Shown one piece after another: positions 23,156-29,541 of a stretch of DNA of 40,220 bases; position 1 is the stretch's first letter; each line of letters opens with the position of its first letter. A model generated the notes under the pieces. The model was not told where the DNA came from and did no database searches. It saw only the letters and a program-made list of their open reading frames with translations. This DNA comes from Streptomyces scabichelini (lineage in GTDB: Bacteria; Actinomycetota; Actinomycetes; Streptomycetales; Streptomycetaceae): NCBI RefSeq assembly GCF_011045015.1, contig NZ_JAAKZY010000087.1:1-40220 (forward strand). Reading direction: 5' to 3'. The position numbers and the translations under genes were made by a program.

Positions 23156-23166
23156 AAGGTACCCCC

Positions 23167-23364
23167 GTGTCCACCCCTCTCACCTGGCAGAAGTCGTCGT
23201 TCTCGGGCGGCGGTTCGGGCGAGGACTGCGTCGAACTCGCCACCTCCGACACCGCGATACACCTCCGCGAAAGCGACCACCCGGCGATACTCCTCACCAC
23301 AACGCCCGCCCCCCTGGACGCCCTCCTCACCACCCTCAAGTCCGGCCGCTTCACCTCGCGATGA
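23167..23364 (+). CDS. DUF397 small protein
   Basis: A 65-residue DUF397 protein, complete: TPLTWQKSSFSGGGSGEDCVEL followed by the beta-strand core (AIHLRESDHP) and a C-terminal LLTTLKSGRF. DUF397 genes normally pair with an XRE/DUF5753 regulator and act as small partner proteins, BldB-like in setting. Here the upstream regulator is truncated, so this copy is orphaned. GTG start at 23167 with GAAAGG 8 nt upstream. Its last 14 bp overlap the 3' end of the convergent methyltransferase gene. Confidence 0.85.
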   Translation: MSTPLTWQKSSFSGGGSGEDCVELATSDTAIHLRESDHPAILLTTTPAPLDALLTTLKSGRFTSR

Positions 23365-24115
23365 GGACAGGCTGGAAGAAGCCACTGCTCTCCGGGCTCT
23401 CCCAACTGACCTCGGAGAAGCCCGCGTCGGAGACGAACCGCGTCAACTGCCGCTGGCCAAGCGCCCAGTAGGTGGCGCGCCGCACTCGCACCTGCCAGTC
23501 GTCCCCGTCCGGTACGAGCTGGAAGAGCTCCAAGTCGTAGTGCTCTCCGTCGTCGTGCCAGTCCCAGAGCTGGAAGCCGATGGTCCGGCCGGCCTCGGTC
23601 CGGGACACGCTCGGTGGGGTGGCGGCGGGGCGGGAGGCGAGGATCTCGTCGTAGGGGCGAGTGCTGAGCAGGAGCAGGCCGCCGTCGTGGAGGACGCGTC
23701 GCATGGCGGCCAGGGCGGTACGGACGTCCTCCTCGGTGAGCAGGTGGGGAAGCGAGTTGTCGGCACACACGACGACGTCGAACTGGCCGTCGCCGAAAGG
23801 AAGCCGGCGCATGTCAGCCACGACCGCCGGAAGCCGCACTCCCCGCGCGCCCGCCTCGCGCACCGCCCGGCCGACCGCCGCCCCGCTGATGTCGCTGCCG
23901 GTGACCCGATGCCCCCGGAGCGCCAGCCCGACGGCCTGCGTACCGATCCCGCACGCGCAGTCCAGGACAGCCCTGGATCCCTCCCCCAGCCTCGCCCGGA
24001 TGATCGCGTCCAGGCTGCCACCCTGCCGGACCACGCCGGCGTCCCAGTCGGCGTAGATCAGGTGGTAGTCGTCGGCGAGCTGGTCGTAGAAGCGCGCCAC
24101 TGGGTACTCGGCCAT
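23351..24115 (-). CDS. Class I SAM-dependent methyltransferase
   Basis: A 254-residue small-molecule methyltransferase of the UbiE/Methyltransf_25 type. Motif I is AVLDCACGIGTQAVGLALRG (about 50-69), post-I VTGSDISGAAV, motif II FDVVVCADNSLPHLL and motif III LHDGGLLLLSTRPYDE. The N-terminus FYDQLADDYHLIYADWD is typical of this group, including glycine/sarcosine-type methyltransferases. The target is unknown. Convergent with DUF397 and overlapping it by 14 bp. The ribosome site is a G-run very close to ATG 24115. Confidence 0.88.
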   Translation of the reverse strand: MAEYPVARFYDQLADDYHLIYADWDAGVVRQGGSLDAIIRARLGEGSRAVLDCACGIGTQAVGLALRGHRVTGSDISGAAVGRAVREAGARGVRLPAVVADMRRLPFGDGQFDVVVCADNSLPHLLTEEDVRTALAAMRRVLHDGGLLLLSTRPYDEILASRPAATPPSVSRTEAGRTIGFQLWDWHDDGEHYDLELFQLVPDGDDWQVRVRRATYWALGQRQLTRFVSDAGFSEVSWESPESSGFFQPVLIAR

Positions 24116-24164
24116 ACCCCCAAGCTAGCCCCGCGATCACCGTCAGTGCGGAGGCCACCATGGA

Positions 24165-24587
24165 CGCCGCCCGCGCATCGCCGCCCTGACCCACGGCGAC
24201 CGCGCCGCCTGGGAGGGGACGGCCGTCTTCCATGAGCTGGTCCGCGTCGCCCTGCACGGGGATGACCCGCTGGCCGCACTGCCGGACGCCTTGGACCTCG
24301 TACTCCCGGATCACCGGGAGCGGTACGCGATCGTCATCGCGCCGGACCGGCATCCGGATCAGGCGACGGAGTGCAACGGAGCCGTGTGGCCGTGTTTCGG
24401 GTCCGCGGTGTGGGCGCTGCGTACGACCGGCTCGTACGAGGACGCCGTACGGGCCGTGATCGACCTGGGCGGGACACCGACACCGTCGCGGCGGTCACGG
24501 GCGGGCACGGGCGGGCTCGCGGGGGCCGTGTACGGGGCGAGCGCGGTCCCGGAACGGTGGACCGAGCCCCTGCACGTACCAGCCCTT
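24165..24587 (+). pseudogene. Truncated, frameshifted ADP-ribosylglycohydrolase
   Basis: One frame encodes RIAALTHGDRAAWEGTAVF, CNGAVWPCFGSAVWALRTTG, YEDAVRAVIDLGG and later GLAGAVYGAS and PERWTEPLHV, the C-terminal part of DraG-like ADP-ribosylglycohydrolases. The conserved Mg-binding GGDTDTVAAVTGG is disrupted: a G is missing near 24472, so DTDTVAAVTGG is read only in the +1 frame, and a 10-bp tandem duplication CACGGGCGGG (24496-24505, 24506-24515) returns to the original frame. The N-terminal half of the enzyme is absent and there is no start codon in context. Confidence 0.75.
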
Positions 24588-24592
24588 ATCCG

Positions 24593-25237
24593 CTACGCCT
24601 TGTTGAGGTACGCCAGTACCGCCAGGACCCTGCGGTGGCCGCTGTCGCTCGGGGGCAGGCCCAGTTTCAGGAAGATGTTGCCGATGTGTTTGCTGACGGA
24701 CCGGTCCGTCACCACGAGGGTCTTGGCGATGGTCGCGTTGTCGTGGCCCTCGGCCATCAGCTCCAGGACCTCGCGTTCGCGGGGTGTGAGCATGTCGAAG
24801 GGGTCGTCGCCGCGGCGGGTGAGGAGTTCGGTGACGACCTCGGGGTCCAGGGCCGTGCCGCCTGCGGCGACCCGGTCGAGGGCGTCCAGGAACTCGTCCA
24901 CCCGGCCCACCCGGTCCTTGAGCAGGTAGCCGACGCCGCTCGCCCCGCCGCCCAGCAGTTCCGCGGCGTACGTCTCCTCAACGTACTGGGAGAGTACGAG
25001 CACCGGCAGGCCGGGGATCTTCTCGCGGGCGGTGAGCGCGGCCCGCAGGCCCTCGTCGCGGAAGCCGGGCGGCATGCGTACGTCGAGCACGGCGATGTCG
25101 GGGCGGTGTTCCAGGAGCGCGGGCAGCACCTCGGGGCCGCTGCCGGCGACAGCCACGACCTCGTGCCCGGCGGAGGTCAGCAACAGGACGATGCCCTCGC
25201 GCAGCAGGGCGTTGTCCTCGGCGATCACGACCCGCAC
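24593..25237 (-). CDS. NarL/LuxR-family response regulator, orphan
   Basis: A 214-residue two-component response regulator. The receiver domain has acidic pair ED at 7-8, phosphoacceptor Asp in IAVLDVRMPP (about residue 53), conserved LSQYV and LLKD (Lys about 107). The C-terminal LuxR HTH is LTPREREVLELMAEGHDN through SVSKHIGNIFLKLGL. The GTG start at 25237 has GGGAGAG 7 nt upstream. No histidine kinase gene is next to it, unusual for this family. A short open stretch just upstream ends in GEPLCGS and stop, overlapping the regulator start as kinase genes often do, and may be the tail of a deleted kinase. Confidence 0.92.
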   Translation of the reverse strand: MRVVIAEDNALLREGIVLLLTSAGHEVVAVAGSGPEVLPALLEHRPDIAVLDVRMPPGFRDEGLRAALTAREKIPGLPVLVLSQYVEETYAAELLGGGASGVGYLLKDRVGRVDEFLDALDRVAAGGTALDPEVVTELLTRRGDDPFDMLTPREREVLELMAEGHDNATIAKTLVVTDRSVSKHIGNIFLKLGLPPSDSGHRRVLAVLAYLNKA

Positions 25238-25261
25238 AGCGGCTCTCCCACGTGGCTCATT

Positions 25262-25350
25262 CCGATACGCAGGGGCCCGATACGCACGGCCCGATATGCG
25301 CGGCTGTGCAGGGCCCGGTATACGCAGAGGTGCAGGCCCCGATATGCACG
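25262..25350 (-). repeat. Degenerate CCCGATAYGCACGG repeats
   Basis: About five imperfect copies of a 14-bp unit: CCGATACGCAGGGG (25262), CCCGATACGCACGG (25276), CCCGATATGCGCGG (25290), CCCGGTATACGCAG (25314) and CCCCGATATGCACG (25337). The first three are contiguous. They fill most of the gap between the small protein gene (25423) and the response regulator. Confidence 0.6.
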
Positions 25351-25422
25351 ACGCTCGCCGCGGGCTGACGCTGTCCTGCTCCGCGGCGAGCGCTTCTCAC
25401 GTCCTCCGGAGAGGTTCGCTCG

Positions 25423-25644
25423 TCAGAGTTTGTCCATGCGGGTGTAGGGGCTGACGATTCGGGCCTGGCGGGAGCCGAAGTCGACGAGCATCGCGACGCC
25501 GTCCTCGACGCCGACGATCGTGCCCAGGCCGAACTGGTCGTGCGACACCCGGTCGCCCAGGGCGAAGTGCTTGGCGACCGGGACAACCGGAGCTTTGAAG
25601 GGACTGGTGGACAGATGGCGCCGGGGCGCTGAGGGCTTCGTCAT
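25423..25644 (-). CDS. Conserved small protein, CarD/KOW-like beta fold
   Basis: A 73-residue protein. A basic N-terminus (MTKPSAPRRHLSTSPFKAP) is followed by FALGDRVSHDQFGLGTIVGVEDGVAMLVDFGSRQARIVSPY, which has the look of a CarD-like/KOW small beta-barrel (GDxVxHxxFGxGxV pattern as in UvrD C-terminal Tudor-like and CarD domains). I recall similar small proteins widely in Streptomyces, but their function is not known to me. It may bind nucleic acid or RNA polymerase; this is inference. Confidence 0.75.
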   Translation of the reverse strand: MTKPSAPRRHLSTSPFKAPVVPVAKHFALGDRVSHDQFGLGTIVGVEDGVAMLVDFGSRQARIVSPYTRMDKL

Positions 25645-25713
25645 CGTGCTTCCAGTATGCGCCCCCGAAGCCCCGAAAAGTCAGCCACCGATGACAACGA
25701 TCCGATCCCCGCT

Positions 25714-26409
25714 CTACAACGCCTTCAGCGCCTCCGCCGTGGCCAGGGCCAGACTCTCCAGGTAACCCTTCGGCAGCTTCGGGTCACGGATCACCACCGA
25801 GCGCCAGTACAGCGGCCCGGAGATCAGGTCGAGGGCGAGGTCCTCGTCGATGCCCATGCGGACCTCGCCGCGCCTCTCGGCCGCGGCCACGATGCCGCTC
25901 GCGACGCCCTCCTGGCCTTCCCGCAGGGCCTTCTGCATGGCCTCCGCGATATCCGGATTGCGGGCCGCCTCCGCCTGGAGGTCCGGGATGATCTGCGAGG
26001 CCACGGGGTGACGCAGGGCGCGGGACGTGACCTCGTACAGCAGTCGCAGGTCGCCCTCCAGGGAGCCCGTGTCCGGCGCCGGAAGCCCCTGGACGGCGAT
26101 CGCGGACACCAGGTCGAGCACCAAGTGCAGCTTGGAACGCCACCGGCGGTAGACCGCCGTCTTGCCGACGCCCGCGCGGCGCGCGATCCCCTCGATGGAC
26201 ATCCGTGCGTAGCCGACGGCCGCCAGTTCCTCGAAGACGGCCGCCCGGATGGCCTCCGTCACATCCTCCCGGAGCACGGCCGCTCCGGCGGGAGCCCTGC
26301 GGCGCGGCCGCTCCGGGCTCGGCGCGGCTCCGTCGGCTTTCCCCTCAGAGTTCCGATTGGCGTTCCCGTCAGCGTTCCGATCGGCGTTCCCGTCGGCATT
26401 CGTCGTCAT
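25714..26409 (-). CDS. TetR-family transcriptional regulator
   Basis: A 231-residue TetR-type repressor. The HTH spans VTEAIRAAVFEELAAVGYARMSIEGIARRAGVGKTAVYRRWRSK-like sequence (about residues 45-88), with a TetR_C ligand-binding domain after it (LRHPVASQIIPDL, LREGQEGVASGIV, ISGPLYWRSVV). Before the HTH is an Asn/Gly/Asp-rich low-complexity tail encoded by two 24-bp tandem repeats. ATG 26409 is chosen; an in-frame ATG at 26421 would add 4 residues. It is divergent from the TagGH-like exporter genes, with duplicated inverted-repeat sites in the shared region, so it probably controls itself and the exporter. Confidence 0.88.
   Translation of the reverse strand: MTTNADGNADRNADGNANRNSEGKADGAAPSPERPRRRAPAGAAVLREDVTEAIRAAVFEELAAVGYARMSIEGIARRAGVGKTAVYRRWRSKLHLVLDLVSAIAVQGLPAPDTGSLEGDLRLLYEVTSRALRHPVASQIIPDLQAEAARNPDIAEAMQKALREGQEGVASGIVAAAERRGEVRMGIDEDLALDLISGPLYWRSVVIRDPKLPKGYLESLALATAEALKAL
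26350..26397 (-). repeat. 24-bp tandem repeat in the tetR N-terminus
   Basis: GTTCCGATTGGCGTTCCCGT plus CAGC (26350-26373) and a copy differing at 2 of 24 positions (26374-26397). Read on the minus strand they encode the repeating Asn-Ala-Asp-Gly-type tail before the HTH. Confidence 0.8.
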
Positions 26410-26427
26410 GCGGTCAAGCATAGGGCG

Positions 26428-26506
26428 TTACGACGAAACGGTTGCGTTCCGACGTCGAATCGACCTACGCTCACGTTGCGACGATACGGTCCCGTCCCGA
26501 CGTAAA
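26428..26506. promoter_or_regulatory. Duplicated TetR-type operator
   Basis: Two related 31-bp segments, 26428-26458 and 26476-26506, lie 48 bp apart. Each has the form TNCGACGANACGGT..CGT.CCGACGT. The first contains the inverted repeat GAAACG-GTTG-CGTTCC; the second contains ACGG-TC-CCGT. They occupy the divergent gap between tetR (ATG 26409) and the exporter gene (GTG 26608), nearer to tetR, as expected for an autoregulated TetR repressor. Confidence 0.6.
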
Positions 26507-26607
26507 GCCGGGCCCATCCCCAGGTAAAGCAAGGGTTCTGCACCCGCCTCCGACTCCCCCACCGTCACCACCGCCACCTCCCCCGCACCCAAGAGAAAGC
26601 AGCGGAT

Positions 26608-27525
26608 GTGAGCCAGCTCCTCGACACACCGCCCCAGGCACCTGCCCCGCCCGACGACAGCCCCGCGGCGCTCGCCGCCCGCTACGGCCTGACGGTCAGC
26701 GGCGCCCGCCCCTCGCTGTCCGCGTACGTCCGCCAGTTGTGGGCGAGGCGGCACTTCATCACGGCGTTCGCGACGGCCAAGCTCACCGCTCAGTACAGCC
26801 AGGCGAAGCTCGGGCAGGTCTGGCAGGTGGCGACTCCGCTGCTGAACGCGGCGGTCTACTACTTCATCTTCGGCTACCTGATGGGGACCAGCCGGGGGGT
26901 GCCCGACTACATCCCGTTCCTGGTCACGGGCGTGTTCGTGTGGACGTTCACACAGAGTTCGATCATGGCGGGCACGCGGGCGATCTCCGGCAGCCTCGGC
27001 CTGGTCAGGGCGCTGCACTTCCCGCGGGCCGCGCTGCCGGTGTCGTACGCCCTGCAACAGCTTCAGCAGTTGCTGTTCTCGATGGCGGCGCTGGTGGTGA
27101 TCCTGCTCTGCGTCGGTGTGCCGGTCGGCACGTCGTGGCTGCTGGCGATTCCGGCTCTGGCACTCCAGTTCGTGTTCAACGCGGGCGTGGCGATGATCAT
27201 GGCCCGGATGGGGGCGAGGACGCCGGACATCTCGCAGCTGATGCCGTTCGTGCTGCGTACCTGGATGTATGTCTCGGGTGTCATGTGGAGCATCGACAGG
27301 GTGCTCGACAGCCACCAGGACCTGCCGCGTGCCGTGCTGCTCGCGCTGGAGTGCAATCCGGCCGCGGTCTACATCGACCTCATGCGGTTCGCGCTGATCG
27401 ACAGCTTCCACGCGAGCCAGTTGCCGCACCACGTGTGGGCGATCGCGGTCGGCTGGGCGCTGCTCGCCGGCGTAGGCGGCTTCATCTACTTCTGGAAGGC
27501 CGAGGAGACGTACGGACGTGGCTGA
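26608..27525 (+). CDS. TagG/Wzm-type polysaccharide ABC exporter permease
   Basis: A 305-residue ABC-2 membrane subunit of the teichoic acid/O-antigen exporter type. After a Pro-rich N-terminus and an amphipathic stretch (AYVRQLWARRHFI, LTAQYSQAKLGQVWQVATPL, the family's conserved LGxxWxxxxP) come six hydrophobic segments (LLNAAVYYFIFGYLMG, IPFLVTGVFVWTFTQSSIMAG, LLFSMAALVVILLCVGVPVG, and others). It would move a lipid-linked surface polymer across the membrane with the ATPase encoded next, whose start overlaps this gene by 8 bp. GTG start 26608. Confidence 0.9.
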   Translation: MSQLLDTPPQAPAPPDDSPAALAARYGLTVSGARPSLSAYVRQLWARRHFITAFATAKLTAQYSQAKLGQVWQVATPLLNAAVYYFIFGYLMGTSRGVPDYIPFLVTGVFVWTFTQSSIMAGTRAISGSLGLVRALHFPRAALPVSYALQQLQQLLFSMAALVVILLCVGVPVGTSWLLAIPALALQFVFNAGVAMIMARMGARTPDISQLMPFVLRTWMYVSGVMWSIDRVLDSHQDLPRAVLLALECNPAAVYIDLMRFALIDSFHASQLPHHVWAIAVGWALLAGVGGFIYFWKAEETYGRG

Positions 27526-28324
27526 GAACGTTGAGCACGCTGAGCACAACGAGAAGATCCCCACCGTCATCGCCGACCGGGTCGACGTCGTCTACCGGGT
27601 CAACGGCACCGGCGCCGGCCGCGGCTCCGCGACCGCCGCGCTCAACCGCATCGTGCGCGGCAGGAAGGCCGAGCAGGCGGCGGGCGTACGCAAGGTGCAC
27701 GCGGTGAAGAGCGTGTCGTTCACCGCGTACAAGGGCGAGGCCATCGGGCTGATCGGCACGAACGGGTCCGGCAAGTCGACCTTGCTCAAGGCGGTCGCCG
27801 GCTTGCTCCCTGTCGAGAGCGGCCGTGTCTACACGCACGGCCAGCCCTCCCTCCTCGGTGTGAACGCGGCCCTGATGAACGACCTGACCGGTGAGCGAAA
27901 CGTCCATCTCGGCGGGCTCGCCATGGGTATGTCCCGCGAACAGGTCCGCGAGCGGTACCGGGAGATCGTCGACTTCTCCGGCATCAACGAGAAGGGCGAC
28001 TTCATCACATTGCCCATGCGGACGTACTCCTCCGGGATGGCGGCGCGGCTCCGGTTCTCCATCGCCGCCGCGAAGGACCACGACGTGCTGATGATCGACG
28101 AGGCCCTGGCGACGGGCGACCGCTCCTTCCAGCAGCGCTCCGAAGCCCGGATCCGGGAACTGCGCAAGCACGCCGGCACCGTTTTTCTTGTGAGCCACAA
28201 CAACAAGTCCATACGGGATACGTGTGACCGGGTGTTGTGGCTTGAGCGGGGGGAGCTCCGGATGGATGGACCGACGGAGGACGTGCTCAAGGAGTATGAG
28301 CAGTTCACCGGGGGGAAGAACTAG
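27518..28324 (+). CDS. TagH/Wzt-type polysaccharide ABC exporter ATPase
   Basis: A 268-residue ATP-binding subunit. Walker A GLIGTNGSGKSTLLK (about 84-98), Q-loop region LLGVNAALMNDLTGERNV typical of TagH/Wzt, signature TYSSGMAARLRFSIA, Walker B VLMIDEALATGD and the switch His in VFLVSHNNKSI. An N-terminal extension (DVVYRVNGTG, ALNRIVRGRK) matches TagH-type subunits; there is no C-terminal carbohydrate-binding domain as in Wzt of some O-antigens. It starts at GTG 27518 inside the permease gene, so the pair are coupled. The gene ends facing the minus-strand GT4 gene, with the intergenic repeat between. Confidence 0.93.
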   Translation: MAENVEHAEHNEKIPTVIADRVDVVYRVNGTGAGRGSATAALNRIVRGRKAEQAAGVRKVHAVKSVSFTAYKGEAIGLIGTNGSGKSTLLKAVAGLLPVESGRVYTHGQPSLLGVNAALMNDLTGERNVHLGGLAMGMSREQVRERYREIVDFSGINEKGDFITLPMRTYSSGMAARLRFSIAAAKDHDVLMIDEALATGDRSFQQRSEARIRELRKHAGTVFLVSHNNKSIRDTCDRVLWLERGELRMDGPTEDVLKEYEQFTGGKN

Positions 28325-28365
28325 GCCTTCGTGGAAGAGCTCGGGGGGCACTGCTGTATGACGGC

Positions 28366-28432
28366 TGCGGGTCGTCCGTGGCTTGTCGCGCCCACGCGGC
28401 GGAGCCGCACGATGTCACAGCCCCGCGCCCCT
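28366..28432 (-). repeat. Intergenic repeat, copy 3 of 3
   Basis: Inverted copy of the element at 8-75 and 15000-15067. The conserved 5' block AGGGGCGCGGGGCTGT, the GCGGCTCCGCCGC hairpin and the ACCCGCA end are kept, while the central 9 bases differ. It lies between convergent genes. Confidence 0.8.
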
Positions 28433-28441
28433 AAAGGGCGC
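28425..28441. terminator. Hairpin between convergent genes
   Basis: GCGCCC-CTAAA-GGGCGC, a perfect 6-bp stem overlapping the edge of repeat copy 3. It is placed to stop transcription from both the tagH-like gene and the GT4 gene. Confidence 0.5.
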
Positions 28442-28446
28442 ACCCC

Positions 28447-29541
28447 TTACCGCTCCAGGAACCCGAACAACTCCTCCCACCGCCGCACGACCTCATCCGT
28501 CCCGTACCGCTGGATGTTCACCCTCGCCGCGTCCCCCATCCGGTCCCGCAACTCCTTGTCGGACATCAGCACATCGAGCCTGCGAGCGAGTTCCCCGGTG
28601 TTGCCGAGGGCGGCAAGCAGGCCGTCCTCTCCGTCCCGGATGATCTCGTGGACGCCGGGAGCGCAGTCGAAGGCGGCGCACGGCACGCCCGTCGCCATGG
28701 CCTCCATCAGGGCGAGCGGGAAGCCCTCACCCCGCGAGGACTGGACGAAGACCGAGCCGCCGCGCAGTGCGCCCGCCACATCGCCCGTACGGCCCATCCA
28801 CTCGACGGAGTCGTCGAGCCCGAGCGCCGTGCACTGCTTCCTCAGCATCTCCTCGTCCTCGCCGGAGCCGTAGATCCGCAGCGTCCAGTCGGGGTGGCGC
28901 GGGGCGACCTCCGCCCAGGTGTCGAGGAGCATGTCGATGCCCTTCTGGTCATGCAGCCGGCCCATGCTGACGACGACGTTCGCGCTGCGCGGTGAGGGCG
29001 TCTCGGGCATGAAGGGCAGCGGATTCGGCATGTACGAGGCGTTGTTGAGGCCCTGCCCGATCCACAGGTCGGCGTCCTCGCGGGTCAGGGCGAGCATGCG
29101 GTCGACGTCCCGGTAGTGCTTGAGGACCCGCCGGAAGCGCGAGGACCCCTTCGAGTACGCGAACGACTCGTGGCTCATGCCGATGACGGTCAGGCCGCGT
29201 GTGTCGGCCAGTTCCACCCACTCCATGGCCCACACCTGCGTGACGATCACGACCGCGCCGGGCCGCGCCGCCCGGAACAGCGCCGTCAGCTTGGCGGCCT
29301 GCTCGCGCATGCTCGCCCGACGGGCCCGACCGGGCCGGGGCGGCTGTCCCTCGTACAACGTCGTGGTCGGGTACGGGAGTTCGCCCCCCAGCTCCTGCAC
29401 GACCTCGGCCGGGGTGATGCCGATGACACGCACGCGATGCCCGCGCTCGGTGAACAGCCGGGCCATCTGGTGCGACCAACTGGTCACCCCGCCCAGCTCG
29501 TCGACGCTGTTGGAGACGAAGAAGACGTCCCGCATCTCCAT
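28447..29541 (-). CDS. GT4 glycosyltransferase
   Basis: A 364-residue GT-B fold, family 4 retaining glycosyltransferase. The N-terminal domain starts MEMRDVFFVSNSVDELGG and VTSWSHQMARLFTERGHRV; the C-terminal donor domain has VVVSMGRLHDQKGIDMLLDTW, RIYGSGEDEEMLRKQ, and the nucleotide-sugar motif SSRGEGFPLALMEAMATGVPC (E-x7-E). The ATG at 29541 overlaps the TAA of the upstream 950-residue gene in TAATG, so the two are translationally coupled; an upstream in-frame GTG at 29553 is less likely. It probably adds a hexose to the same wall polymer. Confidence 0.9.
   Translation of the reverse strand: MEMRDVFFVSNSVDELGGVTSWSHQMARLFTERGHRVRVIGITPAEVVQELGGELPYPTTTLYEGQPPRPGRARRASMREQAAKLTALFRAARPGAVVIVTQVWAMEWVELADTRGLTVIGMSHESFAYSKGSSRFRRVLKHYRDVDRMLALTREDADLWIGQGLNNASYMPNPLPFMPETPSPRSANVVVSMGRLHDQKGIDMLLDTWAEVAPRHPDWTLRIYGSGEDEEMLRKQCTALGLDDSVEWMGRTGDVAGALRGGSVFVQSSRGEGFPLALMEAMATGVPCAAFDCAPGVHEIIRDGEDGLLAALGNTGELARRLDVLMSDKELRDRMGDAARVNIQRYGTDEVVRRWEELFGFLER

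Noticed and set aside
20363..24592. The accessory segment as an integrated prophage or conjugative element
   Set aside because: No integrase, att sites, phage structural or transfer genes; the content fits an IS insertion plus gene decay.
25238..25350. The short regular repeats as a CRISPR array
   Set aside because: Units are 14 bp, imperfect and partly contiguous, with no spacer structure and no cas genes.
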